Positions 36,472-45,285 of a stretch of 64,000 nucleotides of DNA are shown here, piece by piece. Numbering within the stretch: the first letter of the stretch is position 1; the number at the start of each line of letters is the position of its first letter. This stretch comes from Pteria penguin. Its lineage: Eukaryota > Mollusca > Bivalvia > Pterioida > Pteriidae. Under the pieces are notes generated by a model, which worked only from the letters and a program-made list of their open reading frames with translations, ran no database searches and had not been told where the DNA came from. Location of the stretch: positions 60,122,393-60,186,392 of the forward strand of contig CM068581.1 of the NCBI GenBank assembly GCA_035048485.1. Direction: 5' to 3'. The translations under genes and the position numbers were made by a program.

Positions 36472-37524
36472 TTAAGAGAGCATCATTATTTCGTCTTTAT
36501 GTAAGGCTTCGTTATATTTCCGACACTTCGGACAGATTTCTAACATGAGTTGATTTTGGTGATCTTCTTCCCCGATGCAATCGGGATGAACGGCAACGTA
36601 TTCCACTCGGGACGGCGTATGGTCGTCGTGGTCTTCCGAATCGGATAGTTCTTGATTTTGCGGTTTGCTCATAGTGACATCGTTTTCTTCTTCTTTGTAT
36701 CGATAGAGTCTGTGCATGGATATGGTCGTCAAATCTTTCAAAGTCACGAGCATTTCTTTCCAAGCGTCGAATACCAGATCGAATGCCTTGCGAGTGTTTT
36801 TGGTATTGAGACATTCTAACAGTGCTTTAAAGTCCACGTAACGCTTTTCCGGTTCGAACTGTATGATGTCGTGTACCAACATCCAATCAACGAGATAACT
36901 GGCACTCTCTGTGTTTAGTGAACGTGGCTTACATCCATAGACGAACTGTAATTTGATCTTGAGGTCTCGAAGTCCCTGTCCTTTCAATTCCTGATTCAAG
37001 GAATGTAGCATGTGTGCGAATATCATCCTGACAATGTGAATGTATTCCGCTCGGGACGGCGTATCGTCATCGTCGTCTTCCGAATCGGATAGTTCTTGAT
37101 TTTGCGGTTGGCTCGTAGTGTCATCCTTTTTTCCTTCTTCTTCGTATCGATAGACTCTGTGCATGGATATGATCGTCAAATCTTTCAAAGTCACGATCAT
37201 TTCTTCCCAAGCATCGTATACCAGATCGAATGCCTTGCGAGTGTTTTTGGTATTGAGACATTGTAGCAGTGCTTTCAAGTTCACGTTACGCTTTTCTGGT
37301 TCGAAGCGTATGAGCAGATTCCACAACATCCTTTGAACGAGATCACTGGCACACTGGGCGTATACTTCTGCTGGCGACATATCATAGACGAACTGTAAAT
37401 TGATCTTGAGGTCATTGAGCCCCTGTCCCTGCAGTTCCTGATTCAAGGAATGTAACATGTTGGCGAATCTCTGTCTGGCAAGATAAACGTGCTCCGGGTT
37501 TGGTCTGTCGAACGAAGTATTCAT
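36472..37524 (-). CDS. Tandem-domain protein, candidate double death-effector-like protein
   Basis: 350 residues made of two copies of one helical domain about 149 residues apart: residues 20-128 and 169-277. Each copy begins F(A)xMLHSLNQEL(Q/K)GQGL and continues with DLKI.LQFVY, a (S)xLV..ML segment, FEPEKR.V(N/D)(L/F)KALL and TKNTRKAFDLV(Y/F)DAW. Both are followed by an acidic linker QNQELSDSED. The pattern of six amphipathic helices with L..LL..LN.K..RKAFDL resembles death-effector domains, and a two-DED layout is that of viral FLIP apoptosis inhibitors. That is a hypothesis, not a family match. The C-terminus has CPKC. It has its own promoter: TATA at 37565-37573 and a TCAAGGTCG box 8 bases upstream. 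A hairpin-like palindrome overlaps the stop. Confidence 0.55.
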   Translation of the reverse strand: MNTSFDRPNPEHVYLARQRFANMLHSLNQELQGQGLNDLKINLQFVYDMSPAEVYAQCASDLVQRMLWNLLIRFEPEKRNVNLKALLQCLNTKNTRKAFDLVYDAWEEMIVTLKDLTIISMHRVYRYEEEGKKDDTTSQPQNQELSDSEDDDDDTPSRAEYIHIVRMIFAHMLHSLNQELKGQGLRDLKIKLQFVYGCKPRSLNTESASYLVDWMLVHDIIQFEPEKRYVDFKALLECLNTKNTRKAFDLVFDAWKEMLVTLKDLTTISMHRLYRYKEEENDVTMSKPQNQELSDSEDHDDHTPSRVEYVAVHPDCIGEEDHQNQLMLEICPKCRKYNEALHKDEIMMLS

Positions 37525-37564
37525 GATGAATGATGATAATGACGAGTCTTGCTTTCTTTCCCTA

Positions 37565-37573
37565 TTTTATATA
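37565..37573 (-). promoter_or_regulatory. TATA box of the tandem-domain gene
   Basis: TATATAAAA on minus, about 40 bases before the start codon at 37524. Confidence 0.65.
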
Positions 37574-37581
37574 TCTGGTTT

Positions 37582-37778
37582 CGACCTTGAACTTGTACTG
37601 AAGGTTCTAGACTTTTGTTTTTTATTTAAATCAAATGACCTTGAACTTGTACTTGATGACCTTGACCTTGAATTTGGGTTTTTCAAAATAACCTTGAACT
37701 TGTAATGAAGGTTCTAGAGGTTTTTTTTCTGTACTGGATGACCTTTTTAGATATTTCTTTTTGTCTATACGACCTTGA
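37582..37778. promoter_or_regulatory. Cluster of TGACCTTGA (TCAAGGTCA) boxes
   Basis: Exact TGACCTTGA at 37636-37644, 37657-37665 and 37663-37671 (the last two overlap); one-mismatch copies at 37582-37590 and 37770-37778 (CGACCTTGA) and near 37690. On the minus strand, the sense of the downstream gene, they read TCAAGGTCA. Embedded in longer direct repeats (CTTGAACTTGTA, GAAGGTTCTAGA). Confidence 0.6.
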
Positions 37779-37936
37779 ACTTGTATTTGAGATAAAAAAT
37801 AACCTTGTACTTGATTTTAGACAAAAAACAAGAAGAATATGTTATAACATTTTTATTGTCCCGCTAACACAACGTAAAGAACAAGGATTAGGACCGTCCC
37901 TTTGTTCTTCACTTACAATGCATATGTACAATCAAT

Positions 37937-38037
37937 TATCTGTCTCACTACTTTGTTTAGACTCTGCCATTACGGCTCGGAGCGATGTCTCCATCGTCCA
38001 AGTTTGGTCATTTCGGATTCTCGACAAATATTTTCTC
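37937..38037 (-). other. Conserved 101-base structured block, left copy
   Basis: Reverse complement of 51908-52008 with two differences seen by eye. It lies downstream of the small membrane protein gene on minus. It contains CGATGGAGACATCG (stem CGATG/CATCG, GAGA loop) and GCCGTAATGGC, where the second copy has GCCATAATGGC. Confidence 0.75.
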
Positions 38038-38090
38038 TTGTTTTATACATGATATGATACATAATTTGATTTACACATTTGTACATAATA

Positions 38091-38324
38091 TCATACATAG
38101 TTAATCAAAGCTAAACCTACAATGAACAATTGAATGCCTATAATCATGAGTATGAAACAAGTCAAGTCAAGGCAGACGTCACAGCAGCGGTGGGATGTAC
38201 GAGATTCGACGCTTTCCGACACAAGCAAGTCTGTTTTTTCATCGTTTAAGGTCTGGGTTTTCTCGGGACCACGTTCTGTCGATACCATTGGTAAATGAAA
38301 CGATCGTTGTCTTCTTTCTTCCAT
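38091..38324 (-). CDS. Small single-pass membrane protein
   Basis: 77 residues from Met 38324, overlapping the end of the protease gene in another frame. The N-terminal half is polar (MEERRQRSFHLPMV..); the C-terminus has CCDVCLDLTCFILMIIGIQL continuing FIVGLALINYV, a clear membrane segment with a Cys cluster at its edge. No family recognised. The longer open frame to 38528 is mostly shadow of the protease. The position after the protease in the virion cassette suggests a membrane or virion role. Confidence 0.45.
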   Translation of the reverse strand: MEERRQRSFHLPMVSTERGPEKTQTLNDEKTDLLVSESVESRTSHRCCDVCLDLTCFILMIIGIQLFIVGLALINYV

Positions 38325-38764
38325 GTCGTCTTGGACGGGATCGGTAGGTGATACGACATCAACCACCGCATCATGTCCGATCTGGGTACCTTTCGACTTC
38401 TGTGGTGTAGGTAATAGATACAGTAATGTCCGCACACGGGGGTATCCCAACTTTGATAAGGTACGGTATTGTAGACTAGGCTTCGACTTTTGGATCGCAT
38501 GAAACGTACGATATCGCCATACGCCCATGGTGGTAATCCGTAGGAATCGAAATATTCAGCTATCCCGTCCTCTCCGAAGTGAACACACACCCAATGTTCT
38601 CCCGGTTTATCGGCCTCGTCGGTGTTGATGACGAAAGATCGTCCGTCACTTCCAATCGGTAAGGCGTCCCGAGGATACACACCTCCAAAATGAGGACTCA
38701 CGTATGGATCGCGAGACAGAATATCGTACAGTTGATGGGTATCCAGGGCTTTAATAGTCGACAT
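38246..38764 (-). CDS. Adenain-like cysteine protease
   Basis: 172 residues. Adenain/Ulp1-type maturation protease that would process capsid proteins. From the start at 38764 the triad is visible: His57 in EHWVCVHF, Asp73 in YFDSYG, oxyanion Gln104 in PYQSWDTP, and Cys111 in VCGHYCIYYL. The N-terminal FxGVYPRDALP matches the family's F.GV...D.LP opening. An upstream in-frame Met at 38812 lies inside the capsid gene; 38764 is preferred and gives a 14-base overlap with the major capsid protein stop. No breaks. Confidence 0.88.
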   Translation of the reverse strand: MSTIKALDTHQLYDILSRDPYVSPHFGGVYPRDALPIGSDGRSFVINTDEADKPGEHWVCVHFGEDGIAEYFDSYGLPPWAYGDIVRFMRSKSRSLVYNTVPYQSWDTPVCGHYCIYYLHHRSRKVPRSDMMRWLMSYHLPIPSKTTWKKEDNDRFIYQWYRQNVVPRKPRP

Positions 38765-40082
38765 CGATTTCCCTCTGTTTGTTGATCTGTATGACGTTGT
38801 CGAATTCTGCATACACGATGCAATTGATGACGGTCGGTAACGCTGTGTCGAACTGAAGTTCGATGCACATGTTGCCCGTTTTTACCATGTGGAATTTATC
38901 GGCTACGTGTCCGTTCTGGTCCGTGGTGAAGTCGAATCCCCAAATGGCGAAACCACTCTTGTATTCCTGGTAGGATATGTCTGGAGCCCAATCGTCACCG
39001 ATCCTTCCCAGGGATTGGTACAAGGACATGTAAGAACGCAGGTATAGATTGTCTTCAAAGTTAGGTTCGTAGGGTTTGGTGTGTTGGACGTCTCCGTTCA
39101 GACTGATTTCTATTTTCTCCAGATCGAAGTGTCCGAAATCGAAGGGGTTCCGATTCAAAGCTCCGTTGTAGCCTGCATTTCTCGTCATGCAAAAGAATAC
39201 CCGTTTGGGTAACTGTCCGGAAAACACGTTGTCCGTGATCTTCGAACGAGTGCCCTGCGGAATGGTAAAGGATTTCACTTCCACGCGTCTTATGGGGTAT
39301 TTGGCCGTCGTGGTGTTCAACATCTGATTGACTCCTAACAGCGCATTTGGCATGAGTCTCACTTTGCGCACGAATAAGATCATCTGTTCGATGTGAATGT
39401 TTCCGTCCTCGTTTCCCATCAGACAAAACGACGTACGAGCCCTGTTGAATCTCAAGCGGACGTCCACACCGTTGACGATGAAATTCCCTTGTTGAAACAT
39501 GTCCAGATGTATGCGATCGTACAATTCCAACCATTTACTTTGATCGATCTTCTCGTGACGTTTGATCAGACCACTGTTGTAGCCGGCGGCAGTCTTATCG
39601 TCCTCGTACGGGTTGATGGCATTCATGCGTCCAGCTTGATCCGTGAACTACAAGTCGGTACTACTGATCTGTTTCCTGAGGTTCTCGGGAGTGTACGAGA
39701 GTAAAGTCTCCAAATAAGCTCGATACGGATACATGTCGGTGCTCGGGGTGATGGTCTTGCCGTTCATGGACATGTCGATCTGTGAAAACATGCTGTGCAT
39801 GATGTTGTTGACGGGAGTGACCTGCGTGTCGGCGGCTAAATCCGTTCCGTCCGCTTTCGTGACCTTGATTTTCATGTAGACGAAAGTCTGAGAAAGATCC
39901 AAAAAGTCCTCCCCGTGTCCCTTGATATCGAATTCGATCGGTGCCGTCGGATTTCGATTGTCGATGGAACTCACGGGATAAAATTCTTCCCATTGGGCTT
40001 TCTCCAACACCGTCATGGTTTGTGGAACTCGATTCAACTGTAAGCCCTCCGTCGAACACTCGCATGATTCTCTGTGCATCAT
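38751..40082 (-). pseudogene. Major capsid protein, interrupted by one in-frame TAG
   Basis: Polinton major capsid protein (double-jelly-roll type, forms the hexon-like capsomers). Codons from 40082 are open for 144 residues, including FYPVSSIDNRNPTAPIEFDI and DLSQTFVYMKIKVTKADG, then TAG at 39648-39650, then seven codons and the next 291 residues from Met 39626 in the same frame, including LYDRIHLDMFQQGNFIVNGV, IRRVEVKSFTIPQGT and GFAIWGFDFTTDQNGHVAD. Total length about 444 codons, normal for the family. Everything else is intact, so the stop is either a recent point change or a readthrough site. It starts 1 base after the core-protein gene ends. Confidence 0.85.
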
Positions 40083-40083
40083 C

Positions 40084-40806
40084 TTAATTGAATATGTCTA
40101 TCGATCTTCTCTTGATAGCTCTCAGTCTTTTCTTGGCAGATTTCAGTTTTCTCTGGATTGGTCCTGCGGGTAGTAGCACACCCAACTTTCTTCTGACACG
40201 TCCTTTTCCAGACTGACGTTTCTTTCCAACAGCTCTTCTTTTTATGGGAGCCCGGGGTCCCACGGCACCTGCTTTCTTGACCGGATTTGCACGTTTGACT
40301 CCTGCCGTGGTGGGAGTTCGTTTGACTCCTGCCGTGGTAGGAGTTCGTTTGACGGGATTATGACGTTTGACGACTTCTGCGAGAGCTCGTCTGACGCCTT
40401 CCTCGGTCGGTCTGGCTCTCTTGGGTTCCGGCATCACTACGCTGGTGAATACGTCGGAAGGTGCCGACGACAGAATGTTGCTAGCCTTTTCTCTGCCGTG
40501 ATGTAAAAAAGCATCTTTCCAGTTTCTTTTCCGATTCACGATGTCTAGTCCCGCGTTGAGTGCACCTTTCAATACTTTCTTTCCCCCTTTTTTGAGAAAG
40601 GACAAGGCTATATCTTTAAATCCCGATCCCGTCTGACCTCTTCTTTGTCGTCCTCGACCTCCTTGTCCCATGAGTGCGGGTAAAATCGCTGGTAAGACCG
40701 ACTGAGCTATCGACATTCCGGGTCCCATCATCAGTTTGGCTCCCAGTCCTATCAGGGGACCCAAGCCCCGACCTCTCTGACGGGCCACCCCTCGATGAAC
40801 GATCAT
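40084..40806 (-). CDS. Basic virion core-like protein
   Basis: 240 residues, very rich in Lys and Arg. Residues 60-100 contain GSGFKDIALSFLKKGGKKVL and ALNAGLDIVNRKRNWKDAFL, a G.GF......L....K.......G......G...KDA pattern I recognise from Polinton/adintovirus virion proteins. A tandem duplicate VKRTPTTAG VKRTPTTAG lies in the middle, and the C-terminus is a basic tail (KRRAVGKKRQSGKGRVRRKL). It probably binds DNA inside the particle, like adenovirus core proteins; that role is inference. Sits between the penton-like and major capsid genes. Confidence 0.6.
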   Translation of the reverse strand: MIVHRGVARQRGRGLGPLIGLGAKLMMGPGMSIAQSVLPAILPALMGQGGRGRQRRGQTGSGFKDIALSFLKKGGKKVLKGALNAGLDIVNRKRNWKDAFLHHGREKASNILSSAPSDVFTSVVMPEPKRARPTEEGVRRALAEVVKRHNPVKRTPTTAGVKRTPTTAGVKRANPVKKAGAVGPRAPIKRRAVGKKRQSGKGRVRRKLGVLLPAGPIQRKLKSAKKRLRAIKRRSIDIFN

Positions 40807-40808
40807 GG

Positions 40809-41778
40809 TTTAAATGTAGCGCTTCTGACGAAAATATAGCTTCACGATGACTTTGCCGTTGAAGAATGAGACTCGTTCCCCCAATCCGTCGTATATATGA
40901 ATGTCCAAGGTATCGAAGAGGGTTTTGGCCAGAGGTATGTATTCCACCAGGCGCGGTTCCCAATGCCCGTGCGAGTTTGCAGTGGCATCGGTCCCTTGAT
41001 GTTTGAAAGGTACGATGCGTAAGAGCTGTAGGTTCTTGGATCCGACGATCTGTGATCACGTGACGTTGTTATACAGGTACAGGGCACTCATTCCTATGTA
41101 GAGATCCGGAGTCACTACACCGTAGGTCGTTTTGGTCATCCACGAGGGATCCGAATCGATCGTGAATCCCAACATGTGCGACAGAGCCGGACATAATCGG
41201 ACGGGATAGATGTATTTGGTACTGTGATCGGGTCCCTTGACCAACAACTGTACTCGATTGAAGGTCTTCAAATACACGAACTTCAGCTCTCTGAAATCGG
41301 TGTCGCTTTCGTTTGCCAACCCTTTCAAGATGCTTCCGAATCCGTCTTTAAGTACGTGATTCAATTCTGCCAATACTCCTTCGATGGAACTGTAAAATCC
41401 CGTCATGATTTCGACTCGGTAGGTCACGCCCACGATGGGGATGCTAAAACTAGGGTTGGCGATGGGAATACGTATGTCGGGACGGTCGGCGGAACTGAAC
41501 GGTAAGCTGTTGGTGAGCTTTTTAATCTTGAAACGCTCGGAAGGACTCGGTGTCACGGATCTTCTTCGAAAGTAACTGGGTACGATGATCTCCATGTAGT
41601 TGCCTCCCTCTTTGACGTTTTCCACGGTGGTCGGATAGACGATCTCGCTCAATCCTACTTCCCATTCCCCGTCGTCTAAGTCCATCATCTGAGGTAAGTG
41701 TGTACGGAAAGAAGACAGGGTGTTGTTTGGAAAGGTTTCCAAAGATCTGTCACTGGGTAATGTCATGTAGAAACTCAT
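40809..41778 (-). pseudogene. Penton-like/minor capsid protein, interrupted by one in-frame TGA
   Basis: Starts MSFYMTLPSDRSLETFPNNT followed by DDGEWEVGLSEIVYPTTVEN, the FY.TLPS...FP.NT.S.F and WEVGL.EI.YP signature of a conserved Polinton structural protein, most likely the minor capsid (penton) protein. The frame runs about 240 codons to TGA at 41056-41058, then continues in the same frame for about 80 codons with VGSKNLQLLRIVPF, FDTLDIHIYDGLGERV and FFNGKVIVKLYFR, the expected family C-terminus (FD...I.I.D..G..V.F..GKVIV.L.F), ending at 40809. The start at 41778 overlaps the stop of the preceding membrane protein as ATGA; an earlier Met at 41910 is inside that gene. Confidence 0.7.
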
Positions 41779-42125
41779 GTTGACGTCTTCTCCAGTCGCG
41801 ATCGCATCCAATTTGATTGTTTCATCTTGGGACTGGGCATTATATACCCCAAACTTCCGCTCAGCATGACCATCCAGAATTCTCTGTTGTCTTGACCCAA
41901 AGCCAGACAAATGATGCCCGCCAAGATGACCGTCAACGCCACGAACGCTTGGGTAAAAAAGACGATCTCGCTTCTAGGTACCGCTTCGCCACACCACTTC
42001 CATGAACGTACGATGTTGTTGTTGTTGTTGTTGTTGTTAGGTGGTAACGGACTCTCCTCTACGTCAATGCGATGAGGTTCTGATGAGGAATCCATGAATC
42101 GAAACTGGGTGGATAACCTTTCCAC
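41775..42125 (-). CDS. Conserved Polinton membrane protein
   Basis: 116 residues. An Asn run (NNNNNNNN) near residue 30, then WKWCGEAVPRSEIVFFTQAF, VALTVILAGIICLALGQ (membrane segment) and FWMVMLSGSLGYIMPSPKMK. The C-G-..VPR.EI.FF.Q..., two hydrophobic helices and G(Y)(I/L).P.P pattern is one I know from small proteins beside Polinton capsid genes. Likely a virion or host-membrane protein. It overlaps the integrase 3' end by 67 bases (the integrase stops at 42059) and the penton-like gene by 4. Confidence 0.7.
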   Translation of the reverse strand: MERLSTQFRFMDSSSEPHRIDVEESPLPPNNNNNNNNIVRSWKWCGEAVPRSEIVFFTQAFVALTVILAGIICLALGQDNREFWMVMLSGSLGYIMPSPKMKQSNWMRSRLEKTST

Positions 42126-43192
42126 CTGACTAACGCTTCTCGAATGACGCGATTCTTTCCGACGCGGCGTTTTCTAGTTTCGATCACCTTCTCGACTTCG
42201 TAGACGTCGTCCGTCTTGATCACTTTCTGAAGTTCGCTTTCGTAAAACGTTCCTTCCAACTGTTCGCCGTGATCGTCTTCGATGACATAGACGTATGGAT
42301 AACGCCCCGTTACTCGACGTTTGATGGTAAAGAGTTCCGTCGTCCAATTCGGTAAGTATCCCTTGGTAAACACGTGCTTGACTTTACTGATGCGCACTCG
42401 ATCTCCGACTTCGAACTTGGGTGGTTTCCTTTTTTTAGGTCCGAGGTTCTCGTAAGCGTATTGCCACACGTCGATGACGTTAGAGGGATTCACGTCGGCC
42501 GGTGCCCGTCCGATGGTCGAGTGACGGGATGTGTTGTAACTCTTCACGAATCTAGGTAAGACGTCCACGTATCGTCGAGTTCGCTTGTGAGTGAAATATT
42601 TCCACATGCGTGCTTTCAAAGTCCTTTGAAATCGTTCCACCACGCTGGCTTTCGTATCGGTGTTGTTCGTGGTAAAGAAGTGAATGTCTCGTTCTTTTAA
42701 CATGCGTTGAAAATCCTTGTTTAAAAATTCTTTGCCCTTATCCGTTTGAAAACGTCTCGGATGTCGGGACTTGGCTCTTTTCAAGATGTTTAGAAATCCT
42801 CGGATCATTTCCTTTCCAGTTTTGTTTTTCAGAGGTTCTACCCAGGCATACTTGGAAAACACGTCGATGACGCACAAGAGAAACGTCATCCCATCGTTGT
42901 CGTCTTTGAGGTTGGACACGTCTGCTAAATCGGCTTGCCACTGTTCGTCCATGGTGGTCACCACGGTACGATTGCGTGGAAATCTACGTCTGATGGGTTT
43001 GTGAAGCGTATAAGTCGATTGCTCTCTCAACCATTCTTCTACGTCTTCTTTCTTGAACTTTAAGGAAACGGGTGCTAAACGCTTGGCTTGTCGGTACAGG
43101 CGTCGAACTCCTCCATATCCACCAGGTTGTCCCGGGTCGTAAAAGATGTCACGTAATAGATCGGATAAGATTAACTGCTTCCGCCTAGCCAT
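42059..43192 (-). CDS. Retroviral-type integrase with C-terminal chromodomain
   Basis: 377 residues, the enzyme that inserts the linear element and makes the 6-base duplication. The catalytic core has D88 in WQADLADV, D151 in FQTDKGKEF and E186 in ASVVERFQRTLK. The N-terminal region has GGYGGVRRLYRQAK. The SH3-like domain is near 258-290 (KFEVGDRVRISK). A chromodomain at 331-374 (YEVEKVIETRKRR.., LVRWKGYPPSFDSWIP) could steer insertion toward modified histones. All catalytic residues are present and the frame is unbroken. The start overlaps the preceding gene by 22 bases. Confidence 0.95.
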   Translation of the reverse strand: MARRKQLILSDLLRDIFYDPGQPGGYGGVRRLYRQAKRLAPVSLKFKKEDVEEWLREQSTYTLHKPIRRRFPRNRTVVTTMDEQWQADLADVSNLKDDNDGMTFLLCVIDVFSKYAWVEPLKNKTGKEMIRGFLNILKRAKSRHPRRFQTDKGKEFLNKDFQRMLKERDIHFFTTNNTDTKASVVERFQRTLKARMWKYFTHKRTRRYVDVLPRFVKSYNTSRHSTIGRAPADVNPSNVIDVWQYAYENLGPKKRKPPKFEVGDRVRISKVKHVFTKGYLPNWTTELFTIKRRVTGRYPYVYVIEDDHGEQLEGTFYESELQKVIKTDDVYEVEKVIETRKRRVGKNRVIREALVRWKGYPPSFDSWIPHQNLIALT

Positions 43193-44061
43193 GTTCTAGG
43201 ACTGAACGTTATCCATCTCTTTTCCATCTCGGAGTGAGACTTGGGAGTCTTAACGGGCGTATTTAACGGTGAGGAAAATCCACCCTCTTCCTCCTCTTCT
43301 TCTTCTACCGATCTCTTTTCTCGCACGGGGGATTTAGGAAGGAATGGCGTCGGCCTCTTTTCTCGCATGGGTATCGGCGACGTGGTGATCTGTGAATCCT
43401 GTAGTGGTGGTGGTAGTGTGACTTCGGGCGTAGGTGCCGTCTTCAAATGTCTGATGAATTTCGGGTTGCGGACGTAATCGCGAGGGACGTTGATTTCCCC
43501 TAGACCTCGAGTAAACATTTCTATTCCTTGTGGTCTGAATCCCTTACGATCCGTACTACGCACGGCATCTCCGATCAAGTCGATGACGTTGGTGTTGGGA
43601 ACGACTTTTCCGCGATACTTGACTTGTCCCTTTTCGTCCCAGGATAAGATCTGTGGATGGCGTTGAATGTGTTGAATCAACATCTTGGCTTTGGCACGCA
43701 TGGGTTTAGGGGCGCTACTCACGATCTGTTCGATCAACCCTTCCTTTACTGTCGGATCTTCTTCCGCGACATCGGCATTTCCCTGAGTATTCGGTAACGT
43801 CGGTAAGTTGACGGGTCTGTTTTGTTTCGTATGATCCAAGTAGGTACGATAACGATACAAACTCTGTCCTATCAATGCATTTCTCTGGGATGGTGTTAAA
43901 TCACTGGGTCCTTGCGTTAAAGCATCCAATTCTTGTCCCGTTCTTATGGCAGCCGTGACTTCGGGTGGATAAGGTAAAGGATGCGGTAAAGTCATGGGAT
44001 CTCTACTGCGTTGCATTTCTTCGTATAGAGCGTTAGGAACCAAGACCATCTTTCGCGCCAT
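43171..44061 (-). CDS. Conserved Polinton protein of unknown function (M(A)xKMxLVP family)
   Basis: About 296 residues from Met 44061 (MARKMVLVPNALYEEMQR); an earlier Met at 44082 is also possible. The central block KAKMLIQHIQRHPQILSWDE, VKYRGKVVPNTNVIDLIGDA and RPQGIEMFTRGLGEINVPRD is a widely conserved Polinton/adintovirus module (W...G.....G..(I/V).(G/N)(S/T)N..DL......P.G...F...L...N.P). Pro-rich segments and a run of Glu follow. The role is unknown; a virion protein is plausible from its place between integrase and ATPase genes. Confidence 0.7.
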   Translation of the reverse strand: MARKMVLVPNALYEEMQRSRDPMTLPHPLPYPPEVTAAIRTGQELDALTQGPSDLTPSQRNALIGQSLYRYRTYLDHTKQNRPVNLPTLPNTQGNADVAEEDPTVKEGLIEQIVSSAPKPMRAKAKMLIQHIQRHPQILSWDEKGQVKYRGKVVPNTNVIDLIGDAVRSTDRKGFRPQGIEMFTRGLGEINVPRDYVRNPKFIRHLKTAPTPEVTLPPPLQDSQITTSPIPMREKRPTPFLPKSPVREKRSVEEEEEEEGGFSSPLNTPVKTPKSHSEMEKRWITFSPRTWLGGSS

Positions 44062-44068
44062 GTTTTGT

Positions 44069-44431
44069 TTAACGTCCACCACCCGCTAATCCTCCCAGTA
44101 CGGGTCCTAATAATGCAGGAAGTAGTGGAAGTAAAGGAAATATTCCTCCGGTCTGTCGTATCAACATTTTTCGTCGATCTTTGATGCTTTTACCCGGTTT
44201 GACGAGTAGTCTCAACACCTGCTTCGTTGGCGCTAACTTGGCTTTCTGATGAGGAGCTAAAGGTACCACACCTTTTAATACGTTCAAGATACATTCGCAC
44301 AATTTGCAGATGCAGCTGTCTGGAGCTTCTCGTAGCATGGCCTTTTTAAACTTTTTGGAGTAAGAGGGATTTCCCAATAACCGGATGAAATCCGCATGAG
44401 CTCGTAAACCTGCCGTTTTCTTTTTAGCCAT
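44069..44431 (-). CDS. Small basic protein with GG-hydrophobic C-terminus
   Basis: 120 residues. A Cys cluster CICKLCECIL, then VPLAPHQKAKLAPTKQVLRL, KDRRKMLIRQTGGIFPLLPL and a hydrophobic tail LLPALLGPVLGGLAGG. The PL...QK..L...K..L..L......K..RK.L...GG(F).P.LL pattern recurs in Polintons; it may be a membrane-active or core virion protein. TATA on minus at 44499-44504, about 65 bases upstream, suggests it heads its own transcript. The stop overlaps the possible upstream start of the next gene. Confidence 0.6.
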   Translation of the reverse strand: MAKKKTAGLRAHADFIRLLGNPSYSKKFKKAMLREAPDSCICKLCECILNVLKGVVPLAPHQKAKLAPTKQVLRLLVKPGKSIKDRRKMLIRQTGGIFPLLPLLPALLGPVLGGLAGGGR

Positions 44432-44523
44432 GATGATGATGATGTTTCTCAGACTACGTGTCTTTCAGTAATGCCACCTTGTCGTATGTGTCGTCTCCTT
44501 TATAATATTTTTTGTGCAAAACT

Positions 44524-45237
44524 TTATACAGGTACCCAAGAGGAGGAAGAGGAAGAGGAGGATCCACTGTCTCTTCTGAGTCTTAAACGGGGTATGGGTT
44601 TCTTGAAAGCCTTGAAATAAGGATCCACGTTAGCACCGAAGTTACGATTAGCCGCTTCTAACGCCATACGTGCTGCTGCACTCATGATGGGCGATGAATT
44701 GTTACGTCTTCGATTAGGTTGCGGTGCTCTTCTCTGACGATTAGGCTGTGCTCTTCTCTGTCTTCTCTGACGATTAGGCTGTGCTCTTCTCTGTTTTCTC
44801 TGACGCTTGGGTTGCGGTGTTCTTCTGACACCGCGTCTGAGGGGAGGATTCTCCAAGGGATTTCTGTAACGTACTCGGTAAAAACGCTTATTGTCGTTTT
44901 CACGTTGCGGCCATTGCATCATGTTGTGAATGATGACCCCACCCAAGAATCCAGCTCCACCTCGTTTCAAGATGAGATGTCGTCTTTCGTCGGGATCCGT
45001 GTTTCGATCGGCTATCGCCTGTAAGATATCGAAATGTTTCTTGACGAATTTTTCCGTCGGTTTGGTCATGGGCATGCTTCCGTTGATCATGTTCCTGGCC
45101 CCCATGCTGAACCAATTCAATAGAGATTTACGACCCTCCTCCAGTAAAAATTGTCTTCGTCTGGAATCTTTAGTCGTTTTCAACTTTCTCAAGAGTTCTA
45201 TCAATTTTCCCGAAGTTCTCGGCCGTGATCCTGGCAT
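44524..45237 (-). CDS. Basic protein with repeated QPNRQRR units
   Basis: 237 residues. The N-terminal 100 residues are helical, with KDSRRRQFLLEEGRKSLLNW and RRHLILKRGGAGFLGGVIIH, the latter echoing the RK.L...GG.F motif of the adjacent 44069-44431 protein, so the two may be related. The middle is a repeat region (RRAQPNRQRRQ twice, then variants), and the C-terminus has a run of Ser before WVPV. A DNA-binding or virion core role is inferred from charge and position only. Confidence 0.55.
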   Translation of the reverse strand: MPGSRPRTSGKLIELLRKLKTTKDSRRRQFLLEEGRKSLLNWFSMGARNMINGSMPMTKPTEKFVKKHFDILQAIADRNTDPDERRHLILKRGGAGFLGGVIIHNMMQWPQRENDNKRFYRVRYRNPLENPPLRRGVRRTPQPKRQRKQRRAQPNRQRRQRRAQPNRQRRAPQPNRRRNNSSPIMSAAARMALEAANRNFGANVDPYFKAFKKPIPRLRLRRDSGSSSSSSSSWVPV

Positions 45238-45285
45238 CTCGTCGGTTTGTCGAATAATGACCTCGAACGTTTCGAGTCGGACCTC

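Noticed and set aside
38325..38528. Upstream extension of the small membrane protein
   Set aside because: This portion lies in another frame of the protease; the Met at 38324 gives a more plausible small membrane protein.
40616..41087. Overlapping frames of 147 and 81 codons in the penton-like C-terminal region
   Set aside because: They are shadows; the in-frame continuation after the TGA carries the recognisable family C-terminus.
41224..41505. Plus-strand frames opposite the capsid, integrase and polymerase genes
   Set aside because: Antisense shadows of long conserved genes, without motifs of their own.
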